Origin: Nocardioides sp. QY071
GTDB taxonomy: Bacteria; Actinomycetota; Actinomycetes; Propionibacteriales; Nocardioidaceae
NCBI RefSeq assembly: GCF_029961765.1
Contig: NZ_CP124681.1
Location: forward strand, 3,658,001 to 3,722,000
Direction: 5' to 3'
Length of the DNA stretch: 64,000 nt
Positions 9,139 to 17,677 of the stretch are shown piece after piece. A program made the translations under genes and the position numbers. The notes under the pieces are model-generated. The model searched no databases and had not been told where the DNA came from. It saw only the letters and a program-made list of their open reading frames with translations. Positions within the stretch are counted from its first letter, which is position 1. Each line of letters starts with the position of its first letter.

Positions 9139-9948
9139 TCAGCCCAGGCCCAGAAGGACGCGGGCTTCGTCGACGGACGCGACCGGCCGGTCCAGGTCGG
9201 TCGCCAGGCGGCGCGCTCGCTCGACCAGGTCGCTGTTGTCCCGCGCCAGCTCGCCCTTGCGCAGGTAGAGGGTGTCCTCGAGGCCGGCGCGACAGTTGCC
9301 GCCCAGCGCCAGCCCGATCGCGGTGAGCTCGAGGTTGGCCCGGCCGATCGCGATGACCTGCCAGATCGCGTCCTGCGGCAGCCGGCGGACCATGGTCATC
9401 AGGTTCTCTGCCGTGGCGCTCATGCCGCCGTTGACCCCCAGCACGATGCTGAACTGGAGCGGGCCCTCCAGCAGCCCGGCGTCGCGCAGGCGAAGGCAGG
9501 CGTCGAGATGACCGGTGTCGTAGACCTCGAGCTCGGGCTTGACGCCCAGCTCCCGCATCCGCTCCGCGAGCCGGCGCACGTCGGCCGGCGGGTTGCGGAA
9601 CTCCCCGTCGGCGAAGCTCATGGTGCACGGGTTGAGCGTCGCCATCTGGGGCGCGAGCTCGACCAGGGCCTCCCGCTCCTCGAAGGGGACCGTGAGGCCG
9701 ACGCCGGTCGAGAGCTGGATCAAGATGGGGCACCGCTCGGCGATCGCCTCCATGGTGCGTCGCGCGATGGTGAGGTCGGCCGTGGGCCGGTCCTGCGCGT
9801 CGCGGAAGTGCAGGTGCGCGACCGCGGCGCCCGCCGCGTGGGCCCGGGCGACGTGCTCCGCGATCTCCTCGGGCTGCGTCGGCAGGTGCGGGCTGTCCGC
9901 CTTCGACGCGATCGGCCCGGTGGGGGCGACGGTGATGATGACGCTCAT
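9139..9948 (-). CDS. Beta-keto acid cleavage enzyme (BKACE, DUF849), 269 residues
   Basis: A TIM-barrel Zn enzyme of the 3-keto-5-aminohexanoate cleavage (Kce) family. It opens IITVAPTGPIASK and carries the metal-binding HLHFRD (His45, His47) at the end of the second strand, NPCTMSF and LGVNGGM blocks. The family transfers the acyl part of a beta-keto acid onto acetyl-CoA's CoA, releasing acetoacetate and a new acyl-CoA. Start ATG at 9948; the next gene in the operon is malate synthase G. It is divergent from hyuB across a region with a GATATC-type site, and a beta-amino-acid-type transaminase lies in the divergent operon, which would supply a beta-keto acid (inference). Confidence 0.92.
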   Translation of the reverse strand: MSVIITVAPTGPIASKADSPHLPTQPEEIAEHVARAHAAGAAVAHLHFRDAQDRPTADLTIARRTMEAIAERCPILIQLSTGVGLTVPFEEREALVELAPQMATLNPCTMSFADGEFRNPPADVRRLAERMRELGVKPELEVYDTGHLDACLRLRDAGLLEGPLQFSIVLGVNGGMSATAENLMTMVRRLPQDAIWQVIAIGRANLELTAIGLALGGNCRAGLEDTLYLRKGELARDNSDLVERARRLATDLDRPVASVDEARVLLGLG

Positions 9949-10000
9949 TTTCGACTCGGCTCTCGCTCTCGTGCGGCAGACCGCGCCGCCACTTCCCAAT

Positions 10001-10027
10001 GATATCTGGCGTACGATATCTTGGATC
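10001..10027. promoter_or_regulatory. Candidate GntR operator, two GATATC cores
   Basis: Between divergent BKACE (start 9948) and HyuB (start 10067). GATATC occurs at 10001-10006 and 10015-10020; the second sits in TGGCGTACGATATCTTGGATC. The same ACGATATCT(C/T)-GGAT pattern occurs at 16459-16487 and 18925-18953, and TGGCGTACG recurs next to the GntR gene at 18835. One protein could control both directions here. Confidence 0.5.
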
Positions 10028-10066
10028 TCGGACATCAGCCACCCTTGACCCGAATGCGAGCCGCCC

Positions 10067-11737
10067 GTGACCGACCCGATCACCGTCTCCGTCGTCATGC
10101 ACCGCTTCACGGCCACCGTCCAGGAGATGGGCGAGGCGATGCTCCGCACCGCCTACTCGCAGATCCTGAACTCCAGTCGCGACTTCTCGACGGCCATCAC
10201 CGACCACCAGGCCCGCCTGGTCGCCCAGGCCGAGCACGTGCCGATCCACGTCGGGTCGATGCCGTGGGCTGTCGAGGCGGTAGCCGACTTCTTCGGCGAC
10301 CGGGTCCGCCCGGGCGACGTCTACCTGCTCAACGACCCCTACCACGGCGGCAACCACCTGCCCGACCTCACCGCGCTGGTCCCCGTCTTCCACGGCGACC
10401 GGCTGCTGTTCTGGTCGATCAACCGCTCGCACCAAAGCGACATCGGCGGCTCGACGCACGGCGCCTACAACCCCGCGGCCACCGAGATCTGGCAGGAGGG
10501 CGTGCGGATCACCCCCCTCAAGCTGTACGACGCCGGCGAGCTGCGCGACGACGTGATGGCCATGGTGGCCACCAACGTGCGCCACTCCGACGACTTCCTG
10601 GGCGACCTGCGCGCGATGATCGGCTCGGCCCGGGTCGGCGAGCGCCGGCTGCACCAGCTGATCGACGAGTACGGCGTGGACACGATCCTGGCCTCCATCG
10701 AGGACATTCTCGACAGCGCCGAGGCCGAGGCCCGCGCCTGCATCCGGGAGTGGCAGGACGGCACCTACGTCGGCGAGGCCGTCCTCGACGACGACGGCCA
10801 GGGCACCGAGGACGTGCATGTCCGGGCTCGGGTCACCGTCGACGACGACGCCCTCCACGTCGACCTGACCGACTCGCACCCGCAGGTGAGCGGGTTCATC
10901 AACTCGTCGTACCCGAACATGATGTCGGCGGTCTATATGGCCCTGTCCTTCCTGATCGAGCCGCACACCCCCAAGAACTCGGGGACCTTCCGCGTGGTCG
11001 ACGTGACGGCGAAGGAGGGGACGGTCGTGTGGGCGAAGGCCCCCGCGCCGGTCACCCTCGCCACCAACCACTGCGCGCAGGAGATCTCCGAGGCGATCAT
11101 CAAGGCGATGGTCCAGGCCTGTCCGGAGCGGGTCATCGCCGGGTGGGGCCGGCGGTTCCGGATCGCGATCAAGGGCACCGACCCGCGCACCGACAAGCAG
11201 TTCATCTGGCACCTCTTCCATGCGCGCCCCGGTGGCGGCGCCTCCCTCGCCGGCGACGGCTGGGAGACCGCCGGCGAGGGCCAGGCGATGGGCAGCTCGA
11301 AGTTCGGCTCGATCGAGGTCGCGGAGAACCGCTTCCCGCTGTTCTTCGAGCACCACGAGTTCCGTCCCGACTCGTTCGGCGACGGCCGCTACCGCGGCGG
11401 CGCCGGCACGGTGCTGCGGCTGAAGATGGAGACGACCGCCGCTGCGGTCGCCAACACGGCCGGCGACGGCGTGCGTCACCCGTCGTACGGAATCGCCGGC
11501 GGGCACGACGGCCTCCCCCACCGCTACCGCCTGCTCGCCGACGGCGAGGAGCGCGTGCTGCGCACCAAGGAGGTCGACATCGAGGTCCCCGCGGGCGCGA
11601 CCTTCCTGATCGAGTCGGCCGGCGGCGGCGGCTACGGCAGCCCCGGGCAGCGCGACGCCGAGGCCCGGGCCGAGGACCTGCGCAACGGCTTCGTCAGCGC
11701 GGCCGCCCCCTCGACCACCCACTCCGAAGGAGCCTGA
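10067..11737 (+). CDS. Hydantoinase B/oxoprolinase-family subunit (HyuB-like), 556 residues
   Basis: Full-length HyuB protein: starts TDPITVSVVMHRFTATVQEMGEAMLRTAYS, has SRDFSTAITD, the GDVYLLNDPYHGGNHLPD block near 85-100, SHQSDIGG near 125, and the glycine-rich tail GGGGYGSP. HyuB partners HyuA in ATP-dependent enzymes: N-methylhydantoinase, 5-oxoprolinase, caprolactamase, and the acetone/acetophenone carboxylases. GTG at 10067; HyuA follows after 3 bases. The order HyuB-HyuA-aminotransferase, with BKACE divergent, suggests opening of a cyclic amide to an amino acid, or carboxylation of a ketone to a beta-keto acid. Sequence alone does not decide between them. Confidence 0.9.
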   Translation: MTDPITVSVVMHRFTATVQEMGEAMLRTAYSQILNSSRDFSTAITDHQARLVAQAEHVPIHVGSMPWAVEAVADFFGDRVRPGDVYLLNDPYHGGNHLPDLTALVPVFHGDRLLFWSINRSHQSDIGGSTHGAYNPAATEIWQEGVRITPLKLYDAGELRDDVMAMVATNVRHSDDFLGDLRAMIGSARVGERRLHQLIDEYGVDTILASIEDILDSAEAEARACIREWQDGTYVGEAVLDDDGQGTEDVHVRARVTVDDDALHVDLTDSHPQVSGFINSSYPNMMSAVYMALSFLIEPHTPKNSGTFRVVDVTAKEGTVVWAKAPAPVTLATNHCAQEISEAIIKAMVQACPERVIAGWGRRFRIAIKGTDPRTDKQFIWHLFHARPGGGASLAGDGWETAGEGQAMGSSKFGSIEVAENRFPLFFEHHEFRPDSFGDGRYRGGAGTVLRLKMETTAAAVANTAGDGVRHPSYGIAGGHDGLPHRYRLLADGEERVLRTKEVDIEVPAGATFLIESAGGGGYGSPGQRDAEARAEDLRNGFVSAAAPSTTHSEGA

Positions 11738-11740
11738 GAC

Positions 11741-13774
11741 ATGTACCGCATCGGCATCGACATCGGCGGCACGTTCACCGACCTGGCCGCCGTCGACGAG
11801 GACGGCCGGATCGTGATCGCCAAGACCTCCTCGACACCCACGGATCCCTCGGACGGCCTGCTCGAGGGTCTCGCCGTCCTGGCCGGTGAGCTCGGCGTCT
11901 CCCGCGAGCGGATGCTGGCCGAGACCGAGCGGATCGTGCACGGCACGACCGTCGCCACCAACGCCCTGCTCGAGGCCAAGGGCGCCAAGGTCGCCCTCCT
12001 CACCACCGAGGGCCATCGCGACGTCATCGAGATGCGCGAGGGGCTCAAGGAGGACCGCTACAACGTGCGGATGGCGCCGCCCACGCCGCTGGTGCCCCGC
12101 GTGCGGCGGATCGGCGTGCGCGAGCGCACCACGTTCGACGGCACCATCTCCACGGCTCTCGAGCAGGACTCGCTCGACGAGGCCGTGCGCGCGGTCGCCG
12201 ACCTCGGCGTCGACGCGATCGCGGTGTGCTACCTGCACTCCTACCGCAACGCCGAGCACGAGGAGCGCACCGGCCGCGCCCTGGCCGCCGCTCTCCCGGA
12301 CACCTATGTCTCGCTGTCCTCCGAGGTGCTCCCCCAGATCAAGGAGTACGAGCGGGTCTGGACGACGGTGGTCAACGCCTACGTCGGGCCCGTGCTGGCG
12401 TCGTACCTCTCCCGGCTGAGCAGCCGCCTCGAGGAGGCCGGCTACGCCGGCGAGGTGATGATCATGCACTCGCACGGCGGTCTCGCGACGCTGGCCGAGT
12501 CCAGCCGGCTCGCCGCCGGCGCGGTGCTCTCGGGTCCGGCGGGCGGCATCGCGGCCGCGACCTACGCGGCCGAGCTGCTCGGCCAGCCCAACCTGATCAC
12601 CTTCGACATGGGCGGCACCAGCACCGACATCGCCCTCGTCCAGGACGGCGAGGCGCAGCTGACCTCCGAGAAGCAGGTCGGTATCGCGAAGGTGTCCCTG
12701 CCGACCCTCGACATCCACACCCTCGGCGCCGGCGGCGGTTCGATGGCCCGCACCGTCGGGAGCATCCTGCATGTCGGCCCCGAGAGCGCGGGGGCGCTGC
12801 CCGGTCCGGCCTGCTACGGCCGCGGCGGTACGACGGCCACCGTGACCGACGCCAACGTGATCCTCGGCTACCTCGCCCCCGACAGCTTCCTCGGTGGCCG
12901 GATGAACCTGGACCTGGCCGCGGCCGAGGCCGCGATGACCCGCCTGGGCGCCGAGCTCGGCACCACGTCGACGGCGGCTGCCGAGGGCATCTTCAAGGTC
13001 GTCAACACCACCATGGCCGAGGGCATCCGCCTCGTCTCGGTCCGGCGCGGCGTGGATCCCCGTAAGTTCGGACTGATCTCGTTCGGCGGCGCGGCCGGCC
13101 TGCACGTCGCCGAAGTCGCCCGGCTGCTCGAGATCGACCGGGTCGTGGTGCCCAACGTCGCGTCCGTCCTCTCCGCGTGGGGCATGCTGGCGACCGATCT
13201 GCGCCACGAGCTGGTCCGCTCGCACGTGAGCGAGGCGGCGACGCTGACCTCGGCCGACCTGCGCGGGCTGCTGGACCGGATGGAGGCCGAGGGCCGCGCG
13301 CGGCTCGCGGACTTCGACGGTGAGGTGGAGATCAGGCGGGCGCTCGACATGCGCTACGGCGAGCAGATCTACGAGATCACCGTCCCCGTCGACGACATCC
13401 CGCTTGACGCGCCGGACCTCGTGACACGGGTGTCCGAGCTGTTCCACCAGCGTCACGAGGAGCTGTACGCCTACCACGCGGCGGGCCAGGAGGTGGTGAT
13501 CGTCAACGCGCGCACCACCGCCATCGGCAAGCTGCCCGACCTGCGTGCCGAGCCGCTGCGGACCGCTGCGAGCGAGGTGGTCGCGGCCCGGACCCAGAAG
13601 ATCCATCTGGGCGAGTGGCGCGAGGTCCCGGTCTACACGCTCGACGAGCTGCCGCAGGACCACAGGATCGAGGGCCCGGCGATCTTCGAGACGCCGACGA
13701 CCTCGGTCCTCATCGGCGCCCAGGACTCGGCCGTGGTGACCCCCCACGGCTGGCTCGACGTGCGGATCGGCTGA
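11741..13774 (+). CDS. Hydantoinase A/oxoprolinase-family ATPase subunit (HyuA-like), 677 residues
   Basis: Begins YRIGIDIGGTFTDLA, the phosphate loop of the actin/hexokinase-like ATPase fold, with VHGTTVATNALLEAKGAKVALLTTEG near 65-90, the second ATP block FDMGGTSTDIALV near 285, and LGAGGGSMA and GPACYGRGG near 325 and 350. Length is typical of HyuA and shorter than fused eukaryotic oxoprolinases. It activates its substrate by phosphorylation at the cost of ATP and works as a complex with HyuB. Start ATG at 11741, in the middle of the HyuB-HyuA-aminotransferase operon. Hydantoinase, lactamase and carboxylase activities are all possible. Confidence 0.92.
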   Translation: MYRIGIDIGGTFTDLAAVDEDGRIVIAKTSSTPTDPSDGLLEGLAVLAGELGVSRERMLAETERIVHGTTVATNALLEAKGAKVALLTTEGHRDVIEMREGLKEDRYNVRMAPPTPLVPRVRRIGVRERTTFDGTISTALEQDSLDEAVRAVADLGVDAIAVCYLHSYRNAEHEERTGRALAAALPDTYVSLSSEVLPQIKEYERVWTTVVNAYVGPVLASYLSRLSSRLEEAGYAGEVMIMHSHGGLATLAESSRLAAGAVLSGPAGGIAAATYAAELLGQPNLITFDMGGTSTDIALVQDGEAQLTSEKQVGIAKVSLPTLDIHTLGAGGGSMARTVGSILHVGPESAGALPGPACYGRGGTTATVTDANVILGYLAPDSFLGGRMNLDLAAAEAAMTRLGAELGTTSTAAAEGIFKVVNTTMAEGIRLVSVRRGVDPRKFGLISFGGAAGLHVAEVARLLEIDRVVVPNVASVLSAWGMLATDLRHELVRSHVSEAATLTSADLRGLLDRMEAEGRARLADFDGEVEIRRALDMRYGEQIYEITVPVDDIPLDAPDLVTRVSELFHQRHEELYAYHAAGQEVVIVNARTTAIGKLPDLRAEPLRTAASEVVAARTQKIHLGEWREVPVYTLDELPQDHRIEGPAIFETPTTSVLIGAQDSAVVTPHGWLDVRIG

Positions 13775-13777
13775 ACC

Positions 13778-15082
13778 ATGTCCACCGGCACCACGACCAC
13801 GGCCCTGCAGTCCGCACTCGCCGACGCCGAGGAACGCTTCGGCGCGGCGAACCCCCGCAGCCACGCGGCGTACATCGACGCCGGACGGGCGCTCCCCGGC
13901 GGCAACACACGCACCTCGCTGTACTACAGCCCGTTCCCGCTGGCCTTCGCGTCGGCAAGCGCCCAGCACCTCACCGACCTGGACGGCCACGTGCTCACCG
14001 ACTTCCTCGGTGAGTACTCGGCCGGCCTGTACGGGCACTCGCACCCCGCGATCATGAGGGCCGCCCGCGGTGCACTGGACGCGGGCATCGCGTACGGCGG
14101 CCCCAACGAGCACGAGGGCGAGTTCGCCACACTGCTGGCCGCGCGGTTCCCCTCGGTGGACCTGCTGCGCTTCGTCAACTCGGGCACCGAGGCCAACCTG
14201 ATGGCCATCGCGACGGCGCGGGCGGTCACCGGACGCAGCCACGTCCTGGTGTTCTCGGGCGGCTACCACGGCGGCGTGCTCAGCTTCCGCGGTGCGTCAC
14301 CAGTGAACGTCCCCTTTCCCGCAGTGGTCGGCACCTTCAACGACGTCGAGGGCACCCGTGCCCTGATCCACAGGCACCGCGGCGAGCTCGCCGCCGTGAT
14401 CGTCGAGCCGATGCTCGGGGGCGCCGGCGCCATCCCGGGGTCGACCGCCTTCCTCCACCTGCTGCAGGAGGCCTCCCGCGAAGTCGGTGCCGTGTTCATC
14501 CTCGACGAGGTGATGACCTCGCGCCTCGCGCCGGGAGGGCTGCAGGAGGTGCACGGGCTCCAGCCCGACCTCACCACCTTCGGCAAGTACCTCGGCGCCG
14601 GGTTCAGCTTCGGCGCGTTCGGCGGATCCCGCGAGCTGATGGAGCGCTACGACCCGGCACGCCCCGGGGGCCTGAGCCATCCCGGCACGTTCAACAACAA
14701 CACGCTGACGATGGCCGCCGGGGCCGCCGGGCTGCGGGAGGTGTGGACCCCCGAGGTGGCCGTGGCCCACAACATCGCGGGCGACCGGCTCCGGGAGCGG
14801 ACCAATGCGGTCTTCGCCGAGGCCGGCGTGGCCATGCAGGCCACCGGCATCGGCTCGATCATCGCCCTGCACTTCCAGTCGACGCCGATCACCGCGGTCG
14901 AGGACGTCGTCCCTGCGGAGGCGCAGCGCGCGCTGCTGCACCTGGAGATGATCCTGCACGGGTGCTACTTCGCGCGCCGCGGCTACCTGGCCCTGTCAGT
15001 GGCGCTGCAACCCGCGGACCACGACGCCTTCCTGGCCGCGCTGCGCGCCGTCGTGGAGCGTCACCGCGCCATCCTGAGCTGA
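13778..15082 (+). CDS. PLP class-III aminotransferase resembling beta-phenylalanine aminotransferase, 434 residues
   Basis: A fold-type I PLP enzyme with SGTEAN (135-140), GGYHGG (stacking Tyr163), Asp243 in ILDEVMTSRLAP, and the PLP lysine Lys270 in TFGKYLGAG. Automatic calls would be glutamate-1-semialdehyde aminomutase, but ALPGGNTRTSLYYSPFPL, GEYSAGLYGHSHP, VFSGGYHGGVL, DEVMTSRLAP and HPGTFNNNTLTMAAG match, as I remember it, the Variovorax beta-phenylalanine aminotransferase almost block for block, including the Arg (Arg45) that holds the beta-amino acid carboxylate. It would therefore turn a beta-amino acid into a beta-keto acid. Start ATG at 13778, 3 bases after HyuA; ends at a strong terminator. 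Confidence 0.88.
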   Translation: MSTGTTTTALQSALADAEERFGAANPRSHAAYIDAGRALPGGNTRTSLYYSPFPLAFASASAQHLTDLDGHVLTDFLGEYSAGLYGHSHPAIMRAARGALDAGIAYGGPNEHEGEFATLLAARFPSVDLLRFVNSGTEANLMAIATARAVTGRSHVLVFSGGYHGGVLSFRGASPVNVPFPAVVGTFNDVEGTRALIHRHRGELAAVIVEPMLGGAGAIPGSTAFLHLLQEASREVGAVFILDEVMTSRLAPGGLQEVHGLQPDLTTFGKYLGAGFSFGAFGGSRELMERYDPARPGGLSHPGTFNNNTLTMAAGAAGLREVWTPEVAVAHNIAGDRLRERTNAVFAEAGVAMQATGIGSIIALHFQSTPITAVEDVVPAEAQRALLHLEMILHGCYFARRGYLALSVALQPADHDAFLAALRAVVERHRAILS

Positions 15083-15107
15083 CCCGGAGCTCACCCGGTG
15101 ACGACGA

Positions 15108-15150
15108 GGCGCCCCGGGCACTCGACCTTCGGTCGAGTGCTCGGGGCGCC
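15108..15150. terminator. 20-bp bidirectional terminator
   Basis: Arms 15108-15127 and 15131-15150 match at 19 of 20 positions, the exception being a G-U pair, with a TTC loop. It separates the aminotransferase (ends 15082) from the convergent amidohydrolase (ends 15169) and is followed by a short CTTGT run. Confidence 0.85.
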
Positions 15151-15168
15151 CTTGTCGTGGGGCGAGCG

Positions 15169-16404
15169 TCAGACCAGGGCGGCCGCGGCGGGCACCCGGT
15201 CGCGGTCGAGGTCGAGCTCGTAGACGCGGATCGCGTTGCCGCGCAGGATCTTGTACGTCGTCTCCGAGTCGACCCCGGCGAACTGAGTGGCCACGTGCTG
15301 GGCCGTGTGTGGGTACGGCCCGTCGGCGTGGGGGAAGTCGACCTCGAACATGATGTTGTCGACGCCGATCTTCTCGGCCTGCTCGATCGCGTGGCGGTCG
15401 GCGAAGATGCAGCCGAACACGTTGCGCCGGATGTAGTACGACGGCAACTCGGGCATCGGCTGCTCGCCGTGGCTCCACGTGTGGTGCTGGTAGGCGTGGT
15501 CCATCCGCTCCATCGCGTAGGGCAGCCAGCCGGCCTGTCCCTCGGAGTAGGCCAGCTTGAGGTCCGGGTAACGTACCAGGACGCCGGAGAACACGAAGTC
15601 GGCGATCGAGACGTAGGAGTTGGTGAACTGCGTCGTCGTGGTGATGACGTCGGGGGCGTCCGGCGGCATCGGCATCATCTTCGACGACGAGCCGATGTGC
15701 ATGTCGATCACGGTCCCGGTCTCCTCGCAGGCCGCGAAGAACGGGTCCCAGATGCCGCTGTGGATGCTGCCGTAGCCGAGGTGGCCGATGATCTCGCTGA
15801 ACGCGACCGCCCGCACGCCGCGGGCGGCGTTGCGCCGCACCTCGGCAGCGGCCAGCACCGGGTCCCACAGCGGCACGACGGGCTGCGGGATGAGGCGACC
15901 GCCGGAGTCGCCGGCCCACTCCTCGACGATGTAGTTGTTGTAGGCCTCGACGCAGGCCAGACCGAAGACCCGGTCGTCCGCGGTCTGCTCGCTGAACGCC
16001 TGGCCGCAGAAGCGCGGGAAGGTCGGGAACGCCAGGGACGCCTCGACGCCCTGGGTGCTCATCACCTCGACCCGCGCCTTCGGGTCGTAGCAGGCCGGGT
16101 GCATCTCGTCGTAGGTCGCGGGCTCGTTGCCGCGCATCGCTGCGGTCGTCTCGACGCCGTCGAGGATGAGGATCGGGCGGCGCAGCACGTAGGCTGAGTC
16201 ACCGAAGAACCACACGTCGCCGGGGTCCCCGTCGGGGTCCTCGACCAGGCCGTTGAAGAGGGTGGACGCGCGGCTGATCATCCGCCGCTCCACGCGGGGC
16301 GCGCGGTCGCGGTACTTCTGCGGCAGCCAGCGCTCGAAGAGGTCGGGCGGTTCGATGATGTGGTCGTCGACGCTGATCATCTGCGGAAGTTCTGCGGCGC
16401 TCAT
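15169..16404 (-). CDS. Metal-dependent amidohydrolase (ACMSD/decarboxylase-type), 411 residues
   Basis: An amidohydrolase-2 family TIM barrel: the first metal motif is Asp13-x-His15 in ISVDDHIIEPPDLF, with DMHIGSSS near 230, and the terminal strand aspartate in FEVDFPHADGPYP near 345. This group contains aminocarboxymuconate-semialdehyde and gamma-resorcylate decarboxylases and several C-C or amide hydrolases, so hydrolysis or non-oxidative decarboxylation is likely. ATG at 16404. Its upstream gap holds two GATATC cores (16459-16487), suggesting control by the GntR regulator at 18088. It is followed by the terminator at 15108-15150. It may be transcribed separately from the thiolase-like gene upstream. 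Confidence 0.88.
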   Translation of the reverse strand: MSAAELPQMISVDDHIIEPPDLFERWLPQKYRDRAPRVERRMISRASTLFNGLVEDPDGDPGDVWFFGDSAYVLRRPILILDGVETTAAMRGNEPATYDEMHPACYDPKARVEVMSTQGVEASLAFPTFPRFCGQAFSEQTADDRVFGLACVEAYNNYIVEEWAGDSGGRLIPQPVVPLWDPVLAAAEVRRNAARGVRAVAFSEIIGHLGYGSIHSGIWDPFFAACEETGTVIDMHIGSSSKMMPMPPDAPDVITTTTQFTNSYVSIADFVFSGVLVRYPDLKLAYSEGQAGWLPYAMERMDHAYQHHTWSHGEQPMPELPSYYIRRNVFGCIFADRHAIEQAEKIGVDNIMFEVDFPHADGPYPHTAQHVATQFAGVDSETTYKILRGNAIRVYELDLDRDRVPAAAALV

Positions 16405-16458
16405 GGCAGGCCTCTCGGTTCGCGGTCGGGCACGGTGGGCCGCTGCCCACCGCAATGA

Positions 16459-16487
16459 CATACGATATCTCGATATACCAGATATCG
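16459..16487. promoter_or_regulatory. Candidate GntR operator, two GATATC cores
   Basis: Sequence pattern CATACGATATCTCGATATACC-AGATATCG, 55 bases upstream of the amidohydrolase start on the minus strand. The core ACGATATCTC-GATAT matches the sites at 10001-10027 and 18925-18953. This 88-base gap is distinctly AT-rich for the region. Confidence 0.5.
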
Positions 16488-16492
16488 AAAGG

Positions 16493-17623
16493 TCAGGCGC
16501 CGAGCAGGATCACGTCCCCCAGCGCTGCCACGAGTGCCGTCCGGGCGCCTTCGACCTGGTTGGCCGAGGTGGTCCCCCGCAGCTGGCGCACCGCCTGCAC
16601 CACGCGCTGGTGACGCTGCGACTCGCCTGTGTGGGAGTGCGCCATCGTGCCGCCGTCGGTGACGATCGGGTGCGTGCCACCGATCTCGATGGTGCCGTCG
16701 GCGACGAAGTCCGCCCCCTCGCCCACCGCGCAGTATCCGAAGGCCTCGAAGTAGCGGATGATCTCCCACGAGAAGTTGTCGTAGAGCTCGAAGACGTCGA
16801 CGTCCGCGCGCGCCAGTCCGGCCTGGGCGAAGGCGCGGTCGGCTGCCCTGCGCCCCAGCATCCCGACCCGGTCGTAGGTCGGCGGGTGGGTGTACGACGG
16901 CCCCCAGCTCTCCGAGCCACCACCGAGCACCGTCACTGCCTGCGCCGGGAGGTCCCGGGCCCGCTCGGCGGTGGTGAGCACCAGCGCCGAGCCGCCCTCG
17001 CCCGTCATCGCACAGTCGAGCAGGTGGTAGGGCTCCGCGATCAGACGTGAGTCGAGGATGTCCTGCGGCGTGAACGGGCCGCGGCCGTAGTAGATCGCCT
17101 CCGGGTTGCGCGCCCCGTTGTTGCGGATGACCGAGGCGACGTAGGCGATCTTGACCGGGTCGACGGCGAAGCGGTGCAGGTACTCCTGCGCCGAGAGCGC
17201 GAACTCGGCCGGGGTCATCAGGCCCCAGCACTCGATGAACTCGTTGGACGGGCGGGTCCACGGCGCCACGGACGTCCGGTCGGTGTGGATCCCCGCTTCG
17301 CCCGCCGCGAGCACCACGACGTCGCACACTCCCTCACGGATCGCGGCGGCCGCCTCGAGCACCGACGCCGGCCCCGGCGCCTGTCGGCCGACCCAGAAGT
17401 AGGGGATGTCGAGCGCGTAGCCGAAGGCCCGGGTCCCGTTCTGGTAGTCCAGCCCCGGCAGGATGTTGAGCCCGTCGACCTCGGAGCGCTCCAGGCCCGC
17501 GTCGGCCAGCGCCCCCTTGATCGCCGCAAGGGTCACCCGGTGCGAGGTCTCGCCCTCGAGGACCCGGGCCTGGCGGGTGTTGAACGCCCCAACGATGACG
17601 GGCTGACGACTGTTCTCGGGCAT
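16493..17623 (-). CDS. Thiolase-fold protein of the Ltp2/SCP-x type, probable CoA-thioester retro-aldolase, 376 residues
   Basis: Thiolase-superfamily protein with NTRQARVLEG, the ELYDNFSWEIIRYFEAFGYCAVGEG block typical of Ltp2-like proteins, and HSHTGESQRH where thiolases have their HP-G-S motif. In the position of the N-terminal catalytic Cys (normally FCASG-like) it reads RQAPGPASVLEA, so a Claisen thiolase reaction is unlikely. Ltp2-type proteins instead work with a DUF35 partner as retro-aldolases on branched beta-hydroxyacyl-CoA side chains; a DUF35 gene lies 54 bases upstream in the same operon. ATG at 17623. Substrate unknown; no steroid-nucleus genes accompany it. Confidence 0.85.
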   Translation of the reverse strand: MPENSRQPVIVGAFNTRQARVLEGETSHRVTLAAIKGALADAGLERSEVDGLNILPGLDYQNGTRAFGYALDIPYFWVGRQAPGPASVLEAAAAIREGVCDVVVLAAGEAGIHTDRTSVAPWTRPSNEFIECWGLMTPAEFALSAQEYLHRFAVDPVKIAYVASVIRNNGARNPEAIYYGRGPFTPQDILDSRLIAEPYHLLDCAMTGEGGSALVLTTAERARDLPAQAVTVLGGGSESWGPSYTHPPTYDRVGMLGRRAADRAFAQAGLARADVDVFELYDNFSWEIIRYFEAFGYCAVGEGADFVADGTIEIGGTHPIVTDGGTMAHSHTGESQRHQRVVQAVRQLRGTTSANQVEGARTALVAALGDVILLGA

Positions 17624-17677
17624 GACGAATCCTCGGATCGGCTCGATGGTTCTCCGGCGGGCGCGACGCGCCCGGGC

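Noticed and set aside
6959..14269. A minus-strand frame open for more than 7 kb across malate synthase, BKACE promoter and the HyuBA operon
   Set aside because: Only the malate synthase part has protein family motifs. The rest is the antisense of HyuB and HyuA and exists because high-GC DNA has few stops in that frame.
13778..15082. Glutamate-1-semialdehyde 2,1-aminomutase (haem biosynthesis)
   Set aside because: The PLP fold is shared, but the N-terminal and loop blocks match beta-amino-acid aminotransferases and the context is catabolic.
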